This document shows positions 9,019 to 16,676 of a DNA stretch of 64,000 bases, piece by piece. Source of the DNA: JANQMY01 sp965227095 (GTDB taxonomy: Bacteria > Pseudomonadota > Alphaproteobacteria > JANQMY01); the NCBI GenBank assembly GCA_965227095.1, contig CBDDFL010000001.1, positions 744,001 through 808,000 on the forward strand. The letters are read 5' to 3'. A program made the position numbers and the translations under genes. The first letter of the stretch is position 1, and every line of letters begins with the position of its first letter. A model generated the notes under the pieces. The model made no database searches and had not been told where the DNA came from. It worked only from the letters and a program-made list of their open reading frames with translations.

Positions 9019-9052
9019 TGAGGAAAGCACAAAATTGGCAGGAACGCGTCTT

Positions 9053-10270
9053 ATGAACTATCCCCTTTCCGGTCTTAAAGTCTTGGATTTTTCGCGGGTA
9101 TTGGCGGGGCCTTATGCCTCCAGATTGTTGTCTGATCTGGGCGCTGATGTGATCAAGGTGGAACCTCCCGAAGGCGATGTCACTCGGCATTTCGGCCACA
9201 AGGTCGGGGAACAATCCGGATTTTATGTTCAGCAAAATGTCGGCAAACGGAATATCTGTATTGATCTTCGTGCGGAAGGCGCCCGTGAGTTGATCCACAA
9301 GCTTGTGGAAAAAGCTGATGTGGTGCTCGAGAATTTTCGGCCAGGCGTCATGGACAAATACGGCATTGGCTGGGATGACCTGCATAAGATCAATCCAAAA
9401 TTGGTGATGGTGTCGATCTCCGGGTTTGGCCAAGAAGGACCGGAACGCACCCGCGCGGCTTATGCCCCGATCCTTCACGCGGAAATGGGCATTATCGAGC
9501 GCCAGTCCAGCTTTAATGAAACACCTCCGGCTGATCTAAGCATATCGCTAGCCGATACCTATAGCTCCCTACACGGATTAGTGGGCATGTTTGCCGCGCT
9601 TCGCCATGCGGAGCAGACCGGCGAAGGCCAGCATGTGGATATCGCCATGATCAATGTGGTGCACAGCATAGACGACTACGCTCACTATGCGTTGGATGGT
9701 GTCTGGCCCAAGGCGGAAGAAAGCCTTGTGTGGGAGGCGCCCGAAGGTCAACAGATCTTGATTTCTGGTGAAATGCGGTGGCTGTGGAAAGTGTTTTCAA
9801 CACGGGGCGGCCTGAAAGACCCAACACCTCCGGGTGCGGACCTTGATACGAAGATCAAATGCCGTTTCGAAGCTGTCCGCGATTACATTAAGTCGTTCGA
9901 GAGCTTCGATGACTTGTGTGCGACCCTTGATGAGGTCAACCTTGCCTGGGGTCGTGTGCGCCAATTCGGCGAGGACTCTTATGCCCAGCCTAGCGTGACG
10001 CCCCGGGGTGTGATTGTAGAGGTGGATAATCGCCAGGGCGGCATACGGAAGACCGTGCAATCGCCTTACAAATTCTCTCATACAAAAAGCGGCATTGAGA
10101 AAGGCGCCAAAGCGCCCCACCGCGGCGAACACAACGCGGAAGCCCTGGGGGACTGGTTAGGCATTTCCTCGGACCAGGTGGCCGCTTTGGCGCAAACCGG
10201 CGTGCTGCTCAAAGAAGACGACAGTGAAGAAGATGGGGCGGTTGGCGACACGGCCAAAGCTGCCGGTTAA
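9053..10270 (+). CDS. CaiB/BaiF family III CoA-transferase
   Basis: A 405-residue second CoA-transferase of the formyl-CoA transferase/CaiB family. The N-terminus 'LSGLKVLDFSRVLAGPYASRLLSDLGADVIKVE' and 'NVGKRNICIDLR' are family signatures. Asp168 in 'ISLADTYSSLHG' corresponds to the residue that forms the aspartyl-CoA intermediate. The C-terminal 'PHRGEHNAEALGDWLG' is the usual family ending, followed by an acidic tail. ATG 9053 is chosen because homology starts there. It heads a transcript with the sulfurtransferase and Rieske genes (gaps of 27 and 29 bases) and is divergent from the TetR gene. Only about family-level similarity to the paralogue at 353 is apparent. Confidence 0.92.
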   Translation: MNYPLSGLKVLDFSRVLAGPYASRLLSDLGADVIKVEPPEGDVTRHFGHKVGEQSGFYVQQNVGKRNICIDLRAEGARELIHKLVEKADVVLENFRPGVMDKYGIGWDDLHKINPKLVMVSISGFGQEGPERTRAAYAPILHAEMGIIERQSSFNETPPADLSISLADTYSSLHGLVGMFAALRHAEQTGEGQHVDIAMINVVHSIDDYAHYALDGVWPKAEESLVWEAPEGQQILISGEMRWLWKVFSTRGGLKDPTPPGADLDTKIKCRFEAVRDYIKSFESFDDLCATLDEVNLAWGRVRQFGEDSYAQPSVTPRGVIVEVDNRQGGIRKTVQSPYKFSHTKSGIEKGAKAPHRGEHNAEALGDWLGISSDQVAALAQTGVLLKEDDSEEDGAVGDTAKAAG

Positions 10271-10297
10271 TCTACGGCCCTTTCCAACGGAGTGCCC

Positions 10298-11164
10298 ATG
10301 ACACAAACATCCTTGTTGGTTTCGACCGACTGGCTTAAAGCGCATCTTGGTGATCCTGAACTACGTATTGTCGATGCGACGGTCTATCTGCGCCCTCAAA
10401 AAGAGGGCACCATGTCCGTCGAAAACGGCCAGCAAGACTATGACAAGGGGCATATTCCCGGGGCGGTGTTCGCGGATGTCGCCGGTGCTCTATCGGACTC
10501 GTCCACACCCCTTCGCTTCATGCTGCCCACGCCCGACCAATTTGCGTCGGCCATGTCGGATCTGGGGATCGGGGATGATCATCGTGTGGTGATTTACAGC
10601 GGTGATCATGTGATGTGGGCAACCCGTCTGTGGTGGATGTTCAAGGTCTTTGGCTTTGACAATGCGGCTGTTTTGGACGGTGGCTTGGCGAAATGGCGTG
10701 CGGACGGCAACTCGCTGACAACAGACGTGCCGAACCACGCCACGGCCTCCTTCACGCCGGCCTTCCGTCCGGACCTGGTGGCGGCGCGCGACGATGTCAA
10801 GGAAGCCGTGTCCGATAGCGCCACCTGTCTGCTGAATGCATTGCCCGAAGAAATCCATCGCGGCACCAGCCCCATTCATTACGGCCGGCCGGGGCATATA
10901 ACGGGAAGTGTCAATGTGTCCGCCTTTAATCTGTTGGACCCGGCGTCCGGCACGTTTTTACCGGCAGACGACCTGCGGTCACACTTCGCGCCGGTTCTGT
11001 CGTCTGATGTGGCGCAGATCATTAGCTATTGCGGTGGCGGCATTGCGGCGACGACGGATGCGTTTGTTCTAACGTTGCTCGGCAAGGAGAATGTCTCCGT
11101 CTACGACGCTTCCCTGCAAGAATGGTCGGCGGATGAGACCTTGCCCATGTCAACGGATGATTGA
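10298..11164 (+). CDS. Sulfurtransferase, two-domain rhodanese / 3-mercaptopyruvate type
   Basis: A 288-residue tandem rhodanese. Domain 1 (about 5-130) is inactive-type; domain 2 (about 150-285) has the active-site loop 'SYCGGGIAAT' with the persulfide-forming Cys245. The loop resembles mercaptopyruvate sulfurtransferase (CG-S/G-G-V-T) more than thiosulfate sulfurtransferase (CRKGVT). Conserved 'YDKGHIPGAVFADV' and 'GRPGHITGSVNV' are the two domain signatures. ATG 10298 has GGAG five bases upstream; a GTG at 10292 is in frame but lies on that site. The gene sits between a CoA-transferase and a Rieske oxygenase, and could supply sulfur for cyanide/thiol chemistry or iron-sulfur repair. This link is inference. 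Confidence 0.88.
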   Translation: MTQTSLLVSTDWLKAHLGDPELRIVDATVYLRPQKEGTMSVENGQQDYDKGHIPGAVFADVAGALSDSSTPLRFMLPTPDQFASAMSDLGIGDDHRVVIYSGDHVMWATRLWWMFKVFGFDNAAVLDGGLAKWRADGNSLTTDVPNHATASFTPAFRPDLVAARDDVKEAVSDSATCLLNALPEEIHRGTSPIHYGRPGHITGSVNVSAFNLLDPASGTFLPADDLRSHFAPVLSSDVAQIISYCGGGIAATTDAFVLTLLGKENVSVYDASLQEWSADETLPMSTDD

Positions 11165-11193
11165 CGCGCCGCCAACAGAGGTATGGTTGTCCT

Positions 11194-12333
11194 ATGACAC
11201 CTGACAGCGAAGCCGATCTCAAACATCGCCTCTTGGTGCATTTGGACCAAGGCACCACCGATATGGCGCCCGCGCCTTATGCGAACCCGACATCGATGTA
11301 CACCTCGACGGATGTTCTTGCGCGGGAAATGAAAACATTCTTTGCGGACGGCGTGCTGTGCGTCGGGCTCAGCGCCGACATTCCGGCAAGCCCTGAATGG
11401 ATGACCCTCGACATTGCCGGCCGCTCCGTGGTGGTGGCGCGAGATGAAAGTGGGGCCTTGCGGGCCTTCTTGAATGTCTGCCGCCATCGTGGGGCACCGG
11501 TGGCGGAGGGGCGCGGCACCACGCGGCTGCTCACCTGTCCTTATCATGGATGGGCCTATGACCTAAAAGGCGCCCTGGTCGCGCGCCCCAAGGAAGACGG
11601 GTTCAGCGCCATTGATAAATGTGACATGGGCCTGGCCCAAGTGCCGGTAACCGAAAAGAATGGTCTTGTCTTTCTAAGCTGCAATCCGGCCCATCCGGCC
11701 ATTGATCCCGCGGCCGTTTTGGGGGCGTCGGACGATCAGTTCGCGGCGTTCCATCTTGACCGGTATGTACGGTTCGGCACCAGAAAGCTCTCCAAACGGA
11801 TGAATTGGAAACTGGTGGTGGATACGTTTCTTGAGGCGTACCATTTGGAAACCCTGCACAGCAAATCGCTCGCGCCCATGATCCATAGTCATTACTGCGC
11901 CTGGGACGAATGGGGATCAATCGGCCGGTTGACGGCGCCGCGAAAGTCCATCGCAAACATGAATGGCGGTGACTTGGCGCCCCATGTGACACAGCTCTAT
12001 TTCTTGTTTCCGAACATGGTGCTGATCAACCAGCAAGACCATGTGGAAACATTCCAGGCCTTCCCTAAACAGGGGGCCGTGGACGAAGCGGACATTGTGG
12101 TATCGCTTTATTGCCCCTCACAGCCTGCGACCGACAGCGAGGAACGTCATTGGAAAAACAATTTCGATCTGTTGGTGCGGGTGACGGAAACCGAAGATTT
12201 CGATTTATGCGAAAAGATTCAGGCGGGGTTCAGCGCTGGGGCCCAAACCCATGTGACTTACGGCCGGAATGAGCCGGGATTGCAGCATTACCACCGGTCC
12301 ATCAAGCAGGCGCTTGGAATTGCAGACGCTTAG
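11194..12333 (+). CDS. Rieske non-heme iron oxygenase, alpha subunit type
   Basis: A 379-residue aromatic-ring-hydroxylating-type oxygenase. The Rieske domain binds a 2Fe-2S cluster through Cys96-x-His98 ('CRHRGAP') and Cys115-x2-His118 ('CPYHGWAYDLKG'). The catalytic domain has 'NWKLVVDTFLEAYHLETLH', giving iron ligands His217 and His222. No beta subunit, ferredoxin or reductase gene is adjacent, so electron donors must be encoded elsewhere, as for many single-component-type Rieske oxygenases. ATG 11194 is preferred; the frame also offers a TTG at 11161 overlapping the previous stop. Its stop TAG overlaps the TAA of the convergent GST gene in the four bases 12330-12333. Confidence 0.92.
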   Translation: MTPDSEADLKHRLLVHLDQGTTDMAPAPYANPTSMYTSTDVLAREMKTFFADGVLCVGLSADIPASPEWMTLDIAGRSVVVARDESGALRAFLNVCRHRGAPVAEGRGTTRLLTCPYHGWAYDLKGALVARPKEDGFSAIDKCDMGLAQVPVTEKNGLVFLSCNPAHPAIDPAAVLGASDDQFAAFHLDRYVRFGTRKLSKRMNWKLVVDTFLEAYHLETLHSKSLAPMIHSHYCAWDEWGSIGRLTAPRKSIANMNGGDLAPHVTQLYFLFPNMVLINQQDHVETFQAFPKQGAVDEADIVVSLYCPSQPATDSEERHWKNNFDLLVRVTETEDFDLCEKIQAGFSAGAQTHVTYGRNEPGLQHYHRSIKQALGIADA

Positions 12334-13430
12334 TTTGCGCGGACAAGCTTGAAGTTTTCCCGCTTCACCCGCCGTTCGATCTTCAGGTCACGGAAAGCGT
12401 CACCCCCGATCGCATCCAGCAGTTCGTCGGCGGCGGCTTTATCGTCGCCGGTCAGCGCATGATAGTAATCGTAGGGCTTCTGCAGCATCCATATGTTGAA
12501 CGGCACCACAATACGCTCGCCCGTACAGCCTTCCACGGTGAATTCATGCATGCCGATGGCGCGGGGAATTTCAGGGTCGTCATTTTGCTCCGCCCATTCC
12601 TTGTAAAGCCGAACGGTGTTTTGCAGCACCGGCATTTGTTCCCGCATCATGCGCCGCAGGATGGGCAGAACGGTTTCCGGGATCTCGTCATTGGGTAAGA
12701 AGTCGCCGGTTCCGGGCTCCGGCACGAATTCGGTGCGTTCCACCCATTTGGCGCATTCAGGGGCCAACCGCTTCATAATTTCGCCAGAGGCCGGGTCCCG
12801 GTAATTATGCGCATACAGAGGGCCGATCAAACCGTAATCCCCGATCGACGGGCGGGATCCGAACAGGTAGTCGTATTTGGAAAAATGCGCGTTGAGCTCC
12901 GCCAACAACCCCTCATAAGATTTTTCGATACCGGGAATGGTGCCGTCATTAATGCCCAAGAACGGCACCACGCCTTTGAAGTTTTTGGCGCGCTTTTCCC
13001 CTTCGGCCATTTTTTCTTCGCGCGTGCCATCGGGGATCATATTGGCCCCGAAGTTTTCGATGGCCCAGTCCAGATTGTAGTTCCACCGATAATGCATGGC
13101 GGGAATGACCAGCCATTCATCGCCATAGACTTCCAGCAATTTGGCTGCGAGGGCTTGTTTTGGCGTGGTGGGGAAGATCGACGGCTCGGGATATTTGGCC
13201 TCGAAATAGTCGATCATGTCGGACGTGTCTTGCAGCGTCTCATCCTCGGGCGTGACGATCACCGGAATGACGGGCCATCCCACGCGCGGCAAGATAACGG
13301 ATTTGTATGTGTCGTCACCGCTGCGAATTTCCTCGAAGGGGATTTGTTTCCAGCGCAGATAAGGCCGGATCTTGCCCGTGTAATAAGACATTTCCACGCC
13401 GTAGAGCTTGTAGGGGGTGGCGGATGTCAT
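12330..13430 (-). CDS. Elongated glutathione S-transferase family protein
   Basis: A 366-residue protein with an N-terminal thioredoxin-fold GST domain ('YKLYGVEMSYYTGKIRPYLRWKQIPFEE'; cis-proline region 'GWPVIPVIVT'; 'DTSDMIDYFEAKYP' for the gamma-glutamyl site). The C-terminal helical domain holds 'YLFGSRPSIGDYGLIGPLYAH'. Typical GSTs are 200-230 residues; the extra 130 or so residues lie mostly after the C-domain core. ATG 13430 has a GAGG ribosome-binding site. It converges with the Rieske oxygenase gene, sharing the stop tetranucleotide. Together with the GST at 14108 it suggests detoxification or glutathione-dependent catabolism, but no substrate is evident. Confidence 0.8.
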   Translation of the reverse strand: MTSATPYKLYGVEMSYYTGKIRPYLRWKQIPFEEIRSGDDTYKSVILPRVGWPVIPVIVTPEDETLQDTSDMIDYFEAKYPEPSIFPTTPKQALAAKLLEVYGDEWLVIPAMHYRWNYNLDWAIENFGANMIPDGTREEKMAEGEKRAKNFKGVVPFLGINDGTIPGIEKSYEGLLAELNAHFSKYDYLFGSRPSIGDYGLIGPLYAHNYRDPASGEIMKRLAPECAKWVERTEFVPEPGTGDFLPNDEIPETVLPILRRMMREQMPVLQNTVRLYKEWAEQNDDPEIPRAIGMHEFTVEGCTGERIVVPFNIWMLQKPYDYYHALTGDDKAAADELLDAIGGDAFRDLKIERRVKRENFKLVRAN

Positions 13431-13543
13431 GGCGTGCCTCACTGAATGCGTTTGTGTCGCCAAACGTTGTGGCCCAGTCGCACAAGCGGATCAAGTCACG
13501 AGATCGTTTGGTGGGCCAAAGGTGAATATCAGAAGGCGAGTGT

Positions 13544-14017
13544 CTATCGCGACGTTAAATTGAACGTCCACCAGCCGCCCGGGCGCGGGGCGTTTTTGTC
13601 GTCCGCATCGATCTTCTGGAGGCGGGCTTGCCAGACCAAATCTTTCAAGGCGTCGTCCTCCACGCGGGAAAAATTGACATTATAGACCCTGCCTGCCACT
13701 CGGATGCGCCCCGCGGGGCGCTCCCGGACGATCCTTGCCCAGTTCTTATCCGCGCATCGTGAACAACTGATATAGAGCTTGCCCTCATGGGACATGCAAT
13801 TGACGTTCAGCGAATAGGTGTAGCCGCCGTCCACTTCGATCTGGCAGAGCGGGGCTTGCTCCCGGTCATTGGCGATGGACCAATCGTCAACAGGGTCATC
13901 GATGACGGGGCCGGACAGGGGTCCGCCCGGAAGGGTTTCACAGGGGCAGACAAAGTAATGCGTGTAAGCGGCACCCGCCCCAATAAAGATCGCAATCAAC
14001 AACAACACACGCAGCAT
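13544..14017 (-). CDS. Small membrane-anchored or exported protein, possible split-barrel fold
   Basis: A 157-residue protein with a strong N-terminal hydrophobic segment ('LRVLLLIAIFIGAGAAYTHYF', residues 2-22) followed by 'CPCETLPGG'. It is either a signal anchor or an uncleaved leader; there is no ideal lipobox. The C-terminal part 'LYISCSRCADKNWARIVRERP...RVYNVNFSRVED' resembles the beta-barrel core of deazaflavin/FMN-dependent nitroreductase-like (split-barrel) proteins. That resemblance is weak and based on memory. Five cysteines after the anchor are notable for an envelope protein. It lies between two GST genes on the same strand. Confidence 0.6.
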   Translation of the reverse strand: MLRVLLLIAIFIGAGAAYTHYFVCPCETLPGGPLSGPVIDDPVDDWSIANDREQAPLCQIEVDGGYTYSLNVNCMSHEGKLYISCSRCADKNWARIVRERPAGRIRVAGRVYNVNFSRVEDDALKDLVWQARLQKIDADDKNAPRPGGWWTFNLTSR

Positions 14018-14107
14018 CGCATTCCCCCATCGACTGTTTGTGTCTAAAGCCTAGCGCTCCGGTCATTTTCAGCGCAAGGAGAAGTTTGTAACGGACGTGT
14101 TGAGGCG

Positions 14108-14902
14108 TTACGCAATCTCGTTCGAAAAGCGGATATTGTCTTTGGCCAGGCCGTCGGTCACCACCTCCACGCCGCCGGAACGCATCATCCATTCCAGCCT
14201 GTGGTCGCGATATTCCCGCTTGAACAGGCCTTGGTCGACGAACTCACCGACTTGTTCCATGCTTGAAATGGACGCGGCTGCTTCTAGTGAGGTGCGCTCC
14301 ACCGCGGGACGTTCGGTCACATTGGCATGCCAAGCGGCCAGAGGTGAGCCGGGTTCCGGTCCCAATCCAAACCCCGCCGATCCATTAATATAGGGGATGA
14401 CGGCAAGGTCGCCGAAGCCGAATTCCTCTCCGTTGAACCAAGTGTTGCCGCCCAATTGTTTGGTGAGCCAGCCATGAAGTTTGGCCACCTGGTCCGCCGC
14501 ACGGGCCCGCAGCGTGTCGGCGCAGGTGCCGGCCCCGCGCTTGAAGAACTCAACTTCGCCCAAGCCCCAATTGATGGCCTCATATTGGGTGTCCATCACC
14601 TCCTGCAATGTACGCACTTTGGCGCGGTGCACCGGATCGGTAGGCATCAGGGCCGGTGTGGGCCATTTATCCTCGATATAGTCCAGGATCACTTTTGAAT
14701 CGAACAATGTCACATCCCCGTCGAACAGCACCGGCACCTCGCCCCGTGGGTTGGCGGCGGCGAAGTCATCGGCCAGCTCGCCGGTGCCCAAGGCCGCAGG
14801 CTGTTCCAGCTTGAACGGAATGTCCTTCTCCCTCAGCGAAATTTTCACTTTCTGGGCATAGGGGCTGAGGGGGTGTTCAAACAGGATCAATTGATCGGCC
14901 AT
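14108..14902 (-). CDS. Glutathione S-transferase family protein
   Basis: A 264-residue GST. The N-terminal thioredoxin fold begins 'LILFEHPLSPYAQKVKISLREKDIPF', where Ser13 is the likely thiolate-stabilising residue. 'GEVPVLFDGDVTLFDSKVILDYIED' contains the cis-Pro and the glutathione gamma-glutamyl contact. The C-domain has 'FNGEEFGFGDLAVIPYINGS', the GST N-capping motif. ATG 14902 is preceded by AAGGAAATGCC. It is divergent from lnt and upstream of the small anchored protein and the elongated GST on the minus strand. Confidence 0.9.
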   Translation of the reverse strand: MADQLILFEHPLSPYAQKVKISLREKDIPFKLEQPAALGTGELADDFAAANPRGEVPVLFDGDVTLFDSKVILDYIEDKWPTPALMPTDPVHRAKVRTLQEVMDTQYEAINWGLGEVEFFKRGAGTCADTLRARAADQVAKLHGWLTKQLGGNTWFNGEEFGFGDLAVIPYINGSAGFGLGPEPGSPLAAWHANVTERPAVERTSLEAAASISSMEQVGEFVDQGLFKREYRDHRLEWMMRSGGVEVVTDGLAKDNIRFSNEIA

Positions 14903-15043
14903 GGCATTTCCTTGCGTGTCTGTCGGTGGCTACGTGATAGGGCGAAATTAAATGACTGTGAAGACGGGCTTAAGACAAGTGTGCGAAATCTGACAAACCA
15001 TATCGCTTTGCGGTAAAAGGATAAGCCCGAAACGAAAGTAGCG

Positions 15044-16663
15044 ATGTCCGACATTTCTTCCACCCAAAACATCTTTCCGATGGTTCGCCAGGCCGACGAG
15101 GCTTTGACGCGCTGGTGGGTGCGCTATGGCGTGGCGTTGATGGCCGGTCTGCTCGCGTCTTTGTCCGTCGCGCCGGTGCATGGATGGCCGGTCCTGCTGG
15201 TCAGCCTGTCCGTGTTGGTTTTTTTAGTGGATGCAACGCGGCACGCCACCCGGCCCGTGATGGACGGGGCCCTGATCGGTTGGCTGTTTGGTGTGGGGCT
15301 TTGCTTGCCCGCCTATACCTGGGTTGCCAATCCGTTTTACGTGGAAGCGGAAAAATACGCGTTCCTGGCGCCTGTGGCCATGTTCGGCATGGCGGCGTTG
15401 ATGGCCCTATTCGTGTGTTTCAGTATCGCGGTTGCGACACGGTTCTGGACCCATAACTGGACGCGGGCCGTGGTGTTGGGGGCGGCCTGGTCCGCCGGTG
15501 AACTCTTGCGGGGGTACATTCTCACAGGGTTTCCCTGGAATCTCATTGTTTATTCCTGGACGGATCAATTGGCATTCGTCCAATTGGCAAGTGTGGTTGG
15601 CCCTTATGGTCTTGGGTTGATCTTTGTGGTGTTGTGCGCCCTGCCGGCGGTAGCGATCAAACCCTTCGCGGATGGGACACCGGCATCGGCAGCCGCTCCT
15701 GTTTTTTATCGCCAGCCGGTCCGTGTGTTGGGCGCGGTCATTGGCGGATTCGTTTTTGTTTTTGCCTTTGGCGTCTTGCGTGTTCCCATGGCCGCGCCGG
15801 TTGCCGACCCAGATCGAACAATTGTTCGGGTCATCAACCCCAATGTGGAACAACGGTTGAAGTTTCTGCCCAATGGGGAAACGCGGCTGTTCGAACAAGC
15901 CGTCGGCTTGGGGCAGACGGCGGCGGACAGTTCAGTGGATATAATCGTTTGGCCCGAAGCCACCACTTCGTTTGACCTGTCGTCCAGTCCCGTGGCCATG
16001 CAATATATCGGCGACATGCTGGGCGAGGATCAGGTTTTATTGGCGGGCTCTTCACGTGTGGTGTTCGACCCGGTGGACCGCCGCCGTTTTCACAATTCGC
16101 TGCAAGTCTATGACACAAACGGTGCGCTTAAAGACATCTATGACAAGTCTCACTTAGTGCCCTTCGGCGAATATGTACCGATCAAATGGTTCTTCAACAC
16201 GATTGGGTTTGAGCAATTGACCCGGGCGCGCGGTGCGCTCACACCGGGCGAAGGACTGCGCACTGTGGCGCTTGAGGGGACTCCCTCTTTTTCACCGCTC
16301 ATTTGCTACGAGGCGATTTTTCCCGGCCATGTGGTCGGGGACAGGCGCCCCGACTTTTTGCTCAACGTGTCGGATGACAGCTGGTTTGGAAAAGCTTGGG
16401 GGCCGCGTCAGCATTTTGTATCTGCCCGTATGCGGACCATTGAAGAAGGCCTGCCTATGGTGCGTTCCGCAAACCAAGGGGTCACCGCCGTCATCGACCC
16501 CTATGGCCGCATCGTCCGAAAACTGGAACCGGATGAAGAAGGCGGGATAACAGAGGCCGTGCCGCGGCCGCTGTCCCCGACGCTCTATGCGATGCTTGGG
16601 GATTGGATGTCGCTGCTGGTTCTGTTGGCGGCCGGCGGATTGGCCTGGCGGTTTAAGCCGTAG
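15044..16663 (+). CDS. lnt: Apolipoprotein N-acyltransferase
   Basis: A 539-residue inner-membrane enzyme that N-acylates the lipoprotein N-terminal cysteine, the last step of lipoprotein maturation. Six or seven N-terminal membrane helices (about residues 28-225, including 'GAAWSAGELLRGYILTGFPWNLIVYSW') precede a periplasmic nitrilase-like domain. The catalytic triad is complete: Glu305 ('IVWPEATTSF'), Lys368 ('YDKSHLVPFGEYVP') and Cys421 ('LICYEAIFPG'). A last hydrophobic helix ends the protein. The usual neighbours (ybeX/ybeY, metK) are not here. The window contains several predicted lipoproteins (21802, 34525, 57648) that would be substrates. Confidence 0.96.
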   Translation: MSDISSTQNIFPMVRQADEALTRWWVRYGVALMAGLLASLSVAPVHGWPVLLVSLSVLVFLVDATRHATRPVMDGALIGWLFGVGLCLPAYTWVANPFYVEAEKYAFLAPVAMFGMAALMALFVCFSIAVATRFWTHNWTRAVVLGAAWSAGELLRGYILTGFPWNLIVYSWTDQLAFVQLASVVGPYGLGLIFVVLCALPAVAIKPFADGTPASAAAPVFYRQPVRVLGAVIGGFVFVFAFGVLRVPMAAPVADPDRTIVRVINPNVEQRLKFLPNGETRLFEQAVGLGQTAADSSVDIIVWPEATTSFDLSSSPVAMQYIGDMLGEDQVLLAGSSRVVFDPVDRRRFHNSLQVYDTNGALKDIYDKSHLVPFGEYVPIKWFFNTIGFEQLTRARGALTPGEGLRTVALEGTPSFSPLICYEAIFPGHVVGDRRPDFLLNVSDDSWFGKAWGPRQHFVSARMRTIEEGLPMVRSANQGVTAVIDPYGRIVRKLEPDEEGGITEAVPRPLSPTLYAMLGDWMSLLVLLAAGGLAWRFKP

Positions 16664-16676
16664 CGCCAGCTTCGGT

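Noticed and set aside
12807..13445. 212-codon open frame on + opposite the elongated GST gene
   Set aside because: Antisense to a gene with clear family motifs; composition typical of a shadow frame, no ribosome-binding site.
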